From: UBA1161 sp002311745 | Lineage (GTDB): Bacteria > Planctomycetota > Phycisphaerae > Tepidisphaerales > Tepidisphaeraceae | Assembly (NCBI GenBank): GCA_050018415.1 | Contig: JBEKAB010000020.1 | Location: 1 to 64,000, forward strand | Length of the DNA: 64,000 bases | Direction of reading: 5' to 3' | In this document: piece after piece, positions 44,503-52,044 of the stretch | Layout: every line of letters starts with the position of its first letter | Numbering within the stretch: the first letter of the stretch is position 1 | Translations under genes and position numbers: made by a program | The notes under the pieces: generated by a model | Databases searched by the model: none | What the model was told of the DNA's origin: nothing | Seen by the model: only the letters and a program-made list of their open reading frames with translations

Positions 44503-45387
44503 TTAGATTTCGTCGGCAAACCGATCCTCGACGCGCTGGAAGTACATGCAGCCGAAGACCAACAGGACCAATCCCATCGCCGCGGCCGTGGCGGCGCCGG
44601 CCCAGGGGATGGGCCCGCCCAGGCAGGCGGCGCGAAACGCGGAAATCAGGCTCGTCATCGGATTGAGGGCCAGCACCCAACGCAGCGCGGAGGTCCGCGG
44701 CGTCGCCTGCAGATAGATGCTGGGCGTGGCGAACATCCAGAATTGCAGGAAAAACGGCAGGACGAATTTCACATCGCGATAGCGCACCGTCATGGCCGCC
44801 ACCAGCGTGCCGATGCCGGTGGCCGCCACGATGATCGCCAACACCACCAGCGGCGCGACCAGAAGCTGCACGCCGCCCCACGTGTGGTAACTGGCCATCA
44901 GGATGGCCAACATTCCCATCGCCACGCAAAAATCGACCACCGCGGTTCCGACCGATCCCAGCGGAATCAGCAGGCGCGGAAAATAGATCTTGGTCACCAA
45001 TCGCTCCGAGGCGACGACACTGTTGCCGGCCCCGTTGACCGCGGTGGCGAACAGCGTCCAGGGCAAAAGCCCGGCAAAAACAAACAGGGGATAGGGAATT
45101 CCGCCCGAGGAGAGGCCCGCCATCTTCCCAAGGAATAGGGTGAACGCCAGCATCATCAGCAGCGGCTGCAACACCGCCCAGGCGGCGCCGAAGACGGTTT
45201 GCTTGTAGCGCACCTTGATGTCGCGCCAGGCCAGGAAAAACAGCAACTCGCGGTTGCGCCACAGCTCGCCCACGCGGACCGAGTGCCAACCCTTCGGCGG
45301 CAACAGGCGCACCATGGGAGGAACGGCGGCGGCGTCCGCCGGCTCATCAACCAACCCTTGTGCAGGATGCAGTAATACGGGATTCAT
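44503..45387 (-). CDS. ABC-2 type polysaccharide export permease (Wzm/TagG-like)
   Basis: About 294 residues with six membrane helices. ELLFFLAWRDIKVRYKQTVFGAAWAVLQP is the amphipathic N-terminal segment (about 45220-45300) that defines this permease group; RYRDVKFVLPFFLQFWMFATP and ALNPMTSLISAFRAAC are also typical. Moves undecaprenyl-linked polymer across the inner membrane with the ATPase at 37071-38360. The ATG at 45387 is used; a TTG at 45420 would overlap the upstream TGA (TTGA), and either is possible. Confidence 0.88.
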   Translation of the reverse strand: MNPVLLHPAQGLVDEPADAAAVPPMVRLLPPKGWHSVRVGELWRNRELLFFLAWRDIKVRYKQTVFGAAWAVLQPLLMMLAFTLFLGKMAGLSSGGIPYPLFVFAGLLPWTLFATAVNGAGNSVVASERLVTKIYFPRLLIPLGSVGTAVVDFCVAMGMLAILMASYHTWGGVQLLVAPLVVLAIIVAATGIGTLVAAMTVRYRDVKFVLPFFLQFWMFATPSIYLQATPRTSALRWVLALNPMTSLISAFRAACLGGPIPWAGAATAAAMGLVLLVFGCMYFQRVEDRFADEI

Positions 45388-45416
45388 CGGATCGTGCGGC
45401 GCGTGCCGCAGGTTCG

Positions 45417-46262
45417 TCAAGTGCCGGTCGCGCGCAGCGGCACGCTGTCGTCATCCAGCAATTCCAGGTCCTCGTGGTCGCGCTCGGCCGCATCGCCGTG
45501 CGACTTCACCAGCAGTTTGCCCAACGCCTTGAAGAGCATCCCGCTGAAGTAGAAGAACGTCCCCAGCACGATGCGCAGGTCCAGCAGGAGGCTGACGGCG
45601 CGAACGTAATACAGGTCGTACATCAGCTTGCGGCGCACGTGGTCGAGATCCAGGTCGGCGGGGTGCTGGATTTGGGCAAAGCCGGTCAGGCCCGGGCGAA
45701 CCAGCATACGCTCGGGATAGCGCGGCAGGCGGCGGCGGATTTGCTCGACCAGCTCCGGGCGCTCCGGTCGCGGACCCACCAGGCTCATCTCGCAGCGCAA
45801 CACGTTGATGAGCTGCGGCAGCTCGTCCAGATGGCAATCGCGCAGGAACCGCCCGACGCGGGTGACGCGCTTGTCGTTGGGCCCGGACCAGACCGCGCCG
45901 GTGTGCGTTTCGCAGTTGTGCGTCATGGTGCGAATCTTGTACATCTGGTACGGCTTGCCGAAGCGGCCCGAGCGCATCTGCTTGTACAGGCCGGGTCCCG
46001 GCGAAGTCATCCGCACCAACACGACCATCGCCCCAATCAACGGCGCTGCAACGACGAACAGCGCCAGGGCGATCAGCCAATCCACGACCATTTTCCCCTC
46101 GACGTACCAAGGATGCTCGGGCTGGACGGCGACGGGTTCGCCGTTTGACCCGGGCCGACGCGAGTCCGCCACCGGCCGCGTCGCGGCCGATGCCATTGCA
46201 GCGGCCTGATCCGGCTGAGGAATTCTGCTCGTGGCTTGGGCGATACTGTTTTCGCTCAACAT
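45417..46262 (-). CDS. initiating undecaprenyl-phosphate sugar-phosphate transferase (ExoY/WbaP-type)
   Basis: 281 residues. A single N-terminal membrane segment (VVDWLIALALFVVAAPLIGAM) precedes the catalytic domain: MYKIRTMTHN, LDELPQLINVLRCEMSLVGPRP and VRPGLTGFAQIQ. It transfers a sugar-1-phosphate to the lipid carrier and so starts each repeat unit. It lacks the extra N-terminal helices of long WbaP-type proteins. The C-terminus has an acidic tail (ERDHEDLELLDDDS). A structured leader precedes it (46290-46335). Confidence 0.9.
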   Translation of the reverse strand: MLSENSIAQATSRIPQPDQAAAMASAATRPVADSRRPGSNGEPVAVQPEHPWYVEGKMVVDWLIALALFVVAAPLIGAMVVLVRMTSPGPGLYKQMRSGRFGKPYQMYKIRTMTHNCETHTGAVWSGPNDKRVTRVGRFLRDCHLDELPQLINVLRCEMSLVGPRPERPELVEQIRRRLPRYPERMLVRPGLTGFAQIQHPADLDLDHVRRKLMYDLYYVRAVSLLLDLRIVLGTFFYFSGMLFKALGKLLVKSHGDAAERDHEDLELLDDDSVPLRATGT

Positions 46263-46289
46263 GACCGTTTCTCCCGCTCTTCTGAACTA

Positions 46290-46335
46290 CTTCGGAGGAC
46301 ACCCACAGCGCCGGGCGCCTCCGAAGCGCCCGGCG
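46290..46335 (-). promoter_or_regulatory. structured leader with two competing pairings (possible attenuator)
   Basis: CGCCGGGCGC at 46309-46318 and GCGCCCGGCG at 46326-46335 are a perfect 10-base inverted repeat with a 7-base loop. CCTCCGAAG at 46318-46326, which covers that loop, is also perfectly complementary to CTTCGGAGG at 46290-46298. The two pairings exclude each other unless a pseudoknot forms. No U-tract follows on the - strand. It lies in the only sizeable gap of the early locus, 28 bases before the start of the sugar-phosphate transferase. Confidence 0.55.
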
Positions 46336-46390
46336 GTTCTACGCTAATGTTGATTCGCTTGACTGGTTCGATGATCGGCGCCTGATAAAC

Positions 46391-48514
46391 TCAGGCGGCG
46401 CTGTGTTCCTGTTCGGGCAGGGAAGACATGACCGATTCCACCAGTGGCCCGAAACGCAGCATCCCGTCGACGTCGTCGCTCACCACGCGCACCAGCACGT
46501 TGCGCGACGACATCGGCCGCAGCGACGTCCCGTACGCCGAGTGGTGAAAATCCTTCGGCTTGGCCCGGTTGAACACGTAGCCCTCGATCCGCGCCCCGAT
46601 GGCGCGCAGATAATGCGCCGTCTTATCCACCACGTGGGACTGCTGTCCGCGGGTGACGGCGACGATGACGCCATCCACTTCCGGCGCGACGGTGGCGGCT
46701 TCGACGCTGCCCAGCACCGGGCCGCTGTCGACCAGCACCACGTCGAATTCCTTGCGCATCTCACCCAGGAACTTGCGTATGGACAGGTGCGAGACCTTGC
46801 TGGCGTACAGGGCATTGACTTTGCCGGCGGGCAGAAACCAGACTCCCGCATGCGTGCGGCGGATGTAGCGCAGCGCGTCGCCGCGCCCCAGGGCTTCGAA
46901 CAGCCCCATCTCATCGCCGGCGCCCAGCCCGCGCGTCAGCACCCGGCCGACCAGGTCGCAATCCACGATCAGCGTGCGCGAGCCGGATGCGGTGAAGGAC
47001 AGCGCCAGCGCCATGGTCAGGCTGGTCTTGCCCTCGCCGGAGCAGGCGCTGGTGAGCAGGTACTGCCGCGGGCGTCCGCCCGAGGCCACTTGCAGCATCA
47101 CGCGCATCTGGTGCACGCACTGGGCGGCGCCGGCGGCGCTTTCGGGATCGCTGAGGCGATCCGGCAGGGCGGGCAAAATGCCCAGCAGACCCGCGGGACC
47201 GGCCACGTCCACTTCCGTCTCGTCCGAGTAGCGATAGCGCGGGCGAGCGATGTTCAACAGCATCAGGATCACCACGGGCAGCGCCCCGCCGGTGGCGCCG
47301 CCCAGCCAGGCCAGCATCTTGCGCCGATCGCGGAACGGTTGCAGAGGGACGTCGCCGGCGCTGATGATCTCGAGGCGCGACTCGGCCGATTCCAGTTTGA
47401 GCGCCTCGGTGCGTTCCGTCGTATCGGCTAACTCCTTGCGTACCGCCGCCGCATCCGCTTCCAGGCGATCCAGCTTGAGCTTGCGCGCTTCGAAGGCGAT
47501 GGGATCGGCCATGGCGGCCGGGCTGGTCGGCGCGCCGGCCGTTGCGCCATCGGCGCCAGCGGCGAACGTGTCGTCCGTGGCGACGCCCGCCACGGGACCG
47601 GCAAGCCCGCGCAATCGGCGGCACTCGGCCTCGAACTGCACGATCAACCGCTTAGTCCGCTCCAACGAGAATTTCGCTTCAACGACTTTGGGATGGCCCT
47701 CCAGGTAACCGCCCTGACGCAACGCAGCCAGCGCGTCCTCCAGTCGCGCTTCCTCCATGCGATATTGATGCAAGAGCTGCTCGGCGGCGGCCAACTGTTC
47801 CGACAGCAAGAGCTGCCGTTGATCGGTGGTGTGCCGCTGCACCGAATCGTTGATCAGCAGGCGGTCGGCCTGATTCTGAATGTCGTCCAGCTTGGCCTGC
47901 AATTCGCCGCGATGAGCATCCAGCACCGCGAAGCGCTGGTCCTGGGCTTTGTGGTCTTGCTCGTCATACTCGACGCGGAACTGGCTGACCACGGCCTGGA
48001 CGACGGCCGCGGCCGTCGGCGGATCGCTGTCCACATAGGTGACGCGCAAATGTTCGTCCCCGGAGGGATGCTCGACGGCCAGCCGGTCGGCGACGTCGAT
48101 CAGGGTTTCCGGCGACGGCGGCCTGCCGTCGTTAATCTTGGTCAACGCCGCCTCCACCAGGCTGCGGCTGACCATGCGCAACGCCTGGCTGCGCATGTAC
48201 GAGTCAAACATCGGCAGACCCTGGTTCAAATCGGTTTCGCGAAGAATCGGGGGCAAAGAATAGGCGATACGGACCAGACCCTCGCTCTTGTATTGGGGCC
48301 TTTCGATACACCACCCCAGGACGCCTCCGGCCAACGCGCAAACGCACGCCAGGGCCAGCACCCAACCATAGCGCCCGCGCAGCGACCGCCGCAGGATCAC
48401 CCACGGATCGAAACGCAGCTGCGATCCGTCGAGATCCTCGGCCAGCTTCGACGGCACGTCGATCACCCGATCCATATTTGCCAACTGCGTACTTGTATTG
48501 GAGATTTTGGACAT
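46391..48514 (-). CDS. Wzz-type co-polymerase fused to a BY-kinase-like ATPase
   Basis: 707 residues. First membrane helix near 50-70 (VLALACVCALAGGVLGW), a long periplasmic coiled-coil region (about 190-400, KLDRLEADAAAVRKEL), a second helix near 405-430, then a cytoplasmic ATPase: SACSGEGKTSLTMALALS (Walker A), TLIVDCDLVG (Walker A') and FDVVLVDSGPVLG (Walker B). These proteins set chain length and couple polymerisation to export. The C-terminus has no tyrosine-rich tail (it ends SSLPEQEHSAA), so autophosphorylation of the usual kind is doubtful. AAGAAG precedes the ATG at 48514. Confidence 0.87.
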   Translation of the reverse strand: MSKISNTSTQLANMDRVIDVPSKLAEDLDGSQLRFDPWVILRRSLRGRYGWVLALACVCALAGGVLGWCIERPQYKSEGLVRIAYSLPPILRETDLNQGLPMFDSYMRSQALRMVSRSLVEAALTKINDGRPPSPETLIDVADRLAVEHPSGDEHLRVTYVDSDPPTAAAVVQAVVSQFRVEYDEQDHKAQDQRFAVLDAHRGELQAKLDDIQNQADRLLINDSVQRHTTDQRQLLLSEQLAAAEQLLHQYRMEEARLEDALAALRQGGYLEGHPKVVEAKFSLERTKRLIVQFEAECRRLRGLAGPVAGVATDDTFAAGADGATAGAPTSPAAMADPIAFEARKLKLDRLEADAAAVRKELADTTERTEALKLESAESRLEIISAGDVPLQPFRDRRKMLAWLGGATGGALPVVILMLLNIARPRYRYSDETEVDVAGPAGLLGILPALPDRLSDPESAAGAAQCVHQMRVMLQVASGGRPRQYLLTSACSGEGKTSLTMALALSFTASGSRTLIVDCDLVGRVLTRGLGAGDEMGLFEALGRGDALRYIRRTHAGVWFLPAGKVNALYASKVSHLSIRKFLGEMRKEFDVVLVDSGPVLGSVEAATVAPEVDGVIVAVTRGQQSHVVDKTAHYLRAIGARIEGYVFNRAKPKDFHHSAYGTSLRPMSSRNVLVRVVSDDVDGMLRFGPLVESVMSSLPEQEHSAA

Positions 48515-48675
48515 CGTTGCTTCTTTCGGCCGCGGCGAATTGGTTGTCGCCCATTTGGCCGTCATGAAAATTCAGTCGAGGCTCCGCCCCCTTGGGCTGC
48601 ATCCCATCTTCTATACGCAGCCTAAACGTCAATATTTTCCCAGATTGTCGAACGGCAAATTGGAGACGAAACCCG

Positions 48676-49233
48676 CTACACTGGATCGAGCAAGGACGCG
48701 TCGATTTCCAAGCTAACCGCCCGGGCAAGCATCTCCACCTGGAGGACCAGGCGATCGGCCCGGGCTCGGCTTTCAATCACGCCTTGCAACCCGCGGAACG
48801 GGCCAGACCTGACTTCAACCCTCATCCCTTCCTTCAAAAAAGGATGTGGTGCAAGCTCCGCGTCGCCCGCTAATGCGGCGCGGATATTCTCCAACTCCCA
48901 TTCCATTTGTCGTTGGTTGGCCACTCGAATGATGCTGACCACGCGCTTCGTGCGGTCGGCCATGTATGCATCTTCCAGTGACCCCAACAAAAATACGTAT
49001 CCCGGAAACAGCGGCAATTCCAAGGTAATCTTACGCCGGCCGTAATACCGAACCTGACGCCAGATGGGCAAGTAACTTGCAATTCCCATCGCGGTTAGAT
49101 CGTCGGCCAACAGTTTTTCTTGCCTGCTTTTTACGTAGAGCAGGTGCCACTGCGCCGTCAACCGCCGGGGCGTATATATCCCCGGCAACACGCCCTCTGT
49201 TGAGGACAATGTCTCCGTTGTTCTCAGTTGCAT
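48676..49233 (-). CDS. NusG-paralogue transcription antiterminator (RfaH/UpxY/LoaP type)
   Basis: 185 residues. WHLLYVKSRQEKLLADDL begins the NGN domain. YYGRRKITLELPLFPGYVFLLG has the hallmark Phe-Pro-Gly-Tyr-Val-Phe; the C-terminal KOW domain reads EGMRVEVRSGPFRGLQGVIE. Specialised NusG paralogues bind RNA polymerase and suppress termination along long polysaccharide operons, and are typically encoded first, as here. No exact match to the enterobacterial ops element was seen in the leader. Divergent from the sulfate adenylyltransferase gene. Confidence 0.88.
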   Translation of the reverse strand: MQLRTTETLSSTEGVLPGIYTPRRLTAQWHLLYVKSRQEKLLADDLTAMGIASYLPIWRQVRYYGRRKITLELPLFPGYVFLLGSLEDAYMADRTKRVVSIIRVANQRQMEWELENIRAALAGDAELAPHPFLKEGMRVEVRSGPFRGLQGVIESRARADRLVLQVEMLARAVSLEIDASLLDPV

Positions 49234-49799
49234 TGTCTTCCCGTCCTGAGCATCACCGCAAATGGCCGTTCCCCAAAACCACTTGGCGCCTCAGACGTGC
49301 ACGGCAACTCCGTTGCCAATCTGCTCCGTTTTAAAAGCCCAATTTCTGGCGGATATGAATTCCTTCCGACACCTTACCCACGATTAGTTCACGCCGGTAT
49401 TCATACACCATTCCCACATGACTGTCTAGGCTTAATCGCGGTCAGATGTCAACTGCAAATTCGTCACCGTCGTTTTATTCTGCCAATCCATCGTCATTGC
49501 CGGATTATTTGCCGATTTTCCCCTTGATTTTCGATTCACTTTTTAGCCCTCGACGACCCACCGCCTCGAGATGGGAGACTGCACAAAACAAATCGAAAAC
49601 AAAGCTTGAAGGAAGTTTAATGGTAAGCCCGCGAATCACCGCGACAACGATTATTCGCCGTTGTAGCACGGGTTCACCACCGCTGCCGGTTTGTGGACTA
49701 GAGAATCCGAAACTCCACTTTCACTTTGCCGCGTCGGGCAATTCCGCTACCTTACCGCGGCCTTGGTCCGCTGCTACTAATATCAAGGAGGCACTTGAG
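49234..49799. other. divergent control region of the polysaccharide locus and sat
   Basis: 566 bases with no convincing gene; an open + frame runs through it only because it is in frame with sat. It is visibly AT-richer than its flanks (for example 49480-49620). A small hairpin GGCAAC-TCC-GTTGCC lies near 49303-49317. AAGGAGG stands a few bases before the ATG of sat at 49800. Promoters for both directions must be here but no clear -35/-10 pair could be chosen. Confidence 0.45.
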
Positions 49800-50963
49800 A
49801 TGTCGCTGATCACACCTCATGGCGGCAAACTGATCGATCGTTGTCTGGAAGCGGATGCCGCCGGCGCGGCACGGCGCGAAGCCGCGTCCTTGACCGCCGT
49901 CCCCCTATCGCCACGCGAGCAATTCGACCTGGAGATGATCGCCATCGGCGCGTTCTCACCCCTGCAAGGTTTTATAGGCAGCGCCGATTTCGAATCGGTT
50001 TGCCGAGACATGCGCTTGGCCGACGGCACGGTGTGGCCGATCCCCATCACTCTTTGCCCGCCCAACGAGGTGGCTGGCAGAATCGATGCCGGCCAGAAGA
50101 TCGCCCTGACCGATTCCCAGGGGCGCGCCCTGGCCGTGATGCACGTCCAGGAAAAATACGTGCACGATAAAAATCTGGAAATCCCCAACGTCTACCGCAC
50201 GACGGATGAAGCGCATCCGGGTGTGGCGATCGTGAAGAAGCAAGGCGACAGTTGCCTGGCCGGGCCCATCGACGTGATTCAGCCCAACCACCAGCCGGAG
50301 TTTGCCGAGTACCGTTTACCGCCGCCGCAGACGCGCCGGGCGTTCGCCGCCCGCGCCTGGAGCACCGTCGCGGCGTTTCAAACGCGCAATCCCATCCACC
50401 GCTCGCATGAATATTTGACCAAGTGCGCCTTGGAGATGACCGATGGGTTGCTCATTCATCCCCTGGTGGGTGAAACCAAATCGGACGACATTCCCGCCGC
50501 CGTGCGGATGGAGTGTTACACAACGCTGATCGAGAAGTATTACAACCCGCAGCGCACCATGCTGAGCGTGATGCCGTTGGCGATGCGGTATGCCGGTCCG
50601 CGCGAGGCGGTGCTGCACGCGCTGATCCGCAAGAATTACGGCGTGACGCACTTCATCGTTGGGCGCGACCACGCCGGCGTGGGTGATTATTACGGCACGT
50701 ACGACGCGCAGAAGATTTTCGATCAGTTCGACGTGCCGCGCGAAATCGGCGTGACGATTTTGAAATTCGAGCACGCCGCCTGGTGCAAAAGGTGCGCGGC
50801 GGTGGTCTCGCCCAAGACCTGTCCGCACGGCGCCGATCAAAAGATCGCCCCCAGCGGCACGAAGGTGCGGCAGATGCTCAAGGCCGGCCATCGTCCGCCG
50901 TCGGAGTTCAGCCGGCCGGAGATCGCCGACATCCTGATCCGTTGGGCGCAATCGGCCGCGTGA
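49800..50963 (+). CDS. sat: sulfate adenylyltransferase (ATP sulfurylase)
   Basis: 387 residues, the single-domain prokaryotic form. Makes adenosine-5'-phosphosulfate from ATP and sulfate. FQTRNPIHRSHEYL is the nucleotide-binding Q-x-R-N-P-x-H-x-x-H motif. GRDHAGVGDYYG and SVMPLAMRYAGPREAVLHAL follow, and a CKRC...CPH cysteine cluster near the C-terminus is shared by bacterial forms that bind zinc. The start is the ATG after AAGGAGG; the ORF is open 350 bases upstream but with no coding character. No other sulfur genes are nearby, so assimilation or polysaccharide sulfation are both possible uses. Confidence 0.93.
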   Translation: MSLITPHGGKLIDRCLEADAAGAARREAASLTAVPLSPREQFDLEMIAIGAFSPLQGFIGSADFESVCRDMRLADGTVWPIPITLCPPNEVAGRIDAGQKIALTDSQGRALAVMHVQEKYVHDKNLEIPNVYRTTDEAHPGVAIVKKQGDSCLAGPIDVIQPNHQPEFAEYRLPPPQTRRAFAARAWSTVAAFQTRNPIHRSHEYLTKCALEMTDGLLIHPLVGETKSDDIPAAVRMECYTTLIEKYYNPQRTMLSVMPLAMRYAGPREAVLHALIRKNYGVTHFIVGRDHAGVGDYYGTYDAQKIFDQFDVPREIGVTILKFEHAAWCKRCAAVVSPKTCPHGADQKIAPSGTKVRQMLKAGHRPPSEFSRPEIADILIRWAQSAA

Positions 50964-51056
50964 GGCCAGCGCGACCCTCGCCCCCGCGGGTCCTAAAATC
51001 TTTGGCATTGCGCCCTGCGGCGGGTATCGTGTAGGAGCGACCGGGAGCGGCCCGTC

Positions 51057-51590
51057 ATGAATGGCAACGACCCATCTGGACATGAGGCCGATTCGTCGAG
51101 CTGGGCCGGGGTGTTGATCATCTGCTGCCTGGCCCTGGGGTTTCTGGCCGCGATGTTTCACTGGGAACAAGCTCGGTATCAGACCGAGCGCGATCGTGCT
51201 GCGACCCTGCTCACCGCCGCCGAATTGGGCATGGCCCGCGCGGAGAGTTTGGGCAGGAACCTGGCCGATCCGCGCACCCGGCTGATCCACCTTTCCGGTC
51301 CGCTGCTGACGGAGGCGGGAGGCGCGGCGCTGGCGTACAACGAGGCGATCCATTGGGCCGCTTTGTTCTGCGACCGGTTGCCGAGGCTCGATTCCGGCCG
51401 GCATTACGAGATTTGGGCCGGCGCCGACCAGGCCCAGTGGGTGCGCCTGGCCAGCATCGATGCAGAGCCCGGCACCAGCGTCTATGCGTTCCACTGGTCG
51501 GCGGCGCCCGGACGGCTGCAGCGCATCGAGATCAGCGCCGGACCGCGCGTTAGCCAGCAACCGCCGCTGCTGAGCGGACAAATCCAATAA
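51057..51590 (+). CDS. single-pass membrane protein with anti-sigma (RskA-like) C-terminal domain
   Basis: 177 residues. One membrane helix near 17-33 (WAGVLIICCLALGFLAAMF), a coiled-coil-prone stretch (EQARYQTERDRAATLLTAAELGMARAES at about 51160-51245), and a periplasmic part with LPRLDSGRHYEIWAGADQAQWVRLA. The Tyr-Glu-Ile-Trp-Ala segment is like the 'YQLW' strand of RskA-type anti-sigma domains. No sigma factor is adjacent and the short cytoplasmic part lacks an anti-sigma zinc motif, so the regulatory role is weakly supported. Confidence 0.6.
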   Translation: MNGNDPSGHEADSSSWAGVLIICCLALGFLAAMFHWEQARYQTERDRAATLLTAAELGMARAESLGRNLADPRTRLIHLSGPLLTEAGGAALAYNEAIHWAALFCDRLPRLDSGRHYEIWAGADQAQWVRLASIDAEPGTSVYAFHWSAAPGRLQRIEISAGPRVSQQPPLLSGQIQ

Positions 51591-51615
51591 GCGCCGTACG
51601 TCACGGGAGGTTCCT

Positions 51616-52038
51616 ATGATCAGCGTTGTTTCGCCGGAAAAACCTTCGCAGGGCCCGGCCAAGCCGGTCAGCAAGCTCCTCGAGCAAATTCAATCCAAGG
51701 GTTACTACGGCTTCTACCCCTCGGAAAGCTGGACGCCCTGCGTCAATCTCTACGAGACCGAAGCGGCGTACCTGGTGTGCGTGGACCTGGCCGGCGTGGA
51801 AAAGGACAAGATCGACATCGAGGTCAACGAGGGCCGGCTGACGCTGCGCGGCAAGCGGCAGGTCCCCTCCTGCGCCGAGCAAACCAGCGGCGACGCACGC
51901 GTCCGCATCCACCTCATGGAGATCGACCACGGCGTTTTCGCCCGCGACGTCGAGCTGCCCGACAACGTGCAGCACGATCGCATCAACGCCAAATACATCG
52001 ACGGCATGCTCTGGATCGAGCTGCCCAAAAAACGCTAA
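51616..52038 (+). CDS. small heat-shock protein (Hsp20/alpha-crystallin)
   Basis: 140 residues. The alpha-crystallin domain runs from about 35 to 138: VNLYETEAAYLVCVDLAGVEKDKIDIEVNEGRLTLRGKR (51743-51860), then FARDVELPDNVQHDRINAKYIDGMLWIELPK. The usual C-terminal Ile-x-Ile tail is missing; it ends in PKKR. GGGAGG lies before the ATG at 51616. Holds unfolding proteins for refolding or degradation, which fits the Lon gene that starts six bases later. Confidence 0.92.
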   Translation: MISVVSPEKPSQGPAKPVSKLLEQIQSKGYYGFYPSESWTPCVNLYETEAAYLVCVDLAGVEKDKIDIEVNEGRLTLRGKRQVPSCAEQTSGDARVRIHLMEIDHGVFARDVELPDNVQHDRINAKYIDGMLWIELPKKR

Positions 52039-52044
52039 AAGACC

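Noticed and set aside
43576..45138. 520-codon + frame over Gfo/Idh/MocA and permease genes
   Set aside because: Antisense to two genes with intact motifs; composition typical of GC-rich shadows.
50970..51010. Possible terminator after sat (GACCC...GGGTC)
   Set aside because: The stem is only five pairs with a large loop, and the following T content is too low for a confident intrinsic terminator.
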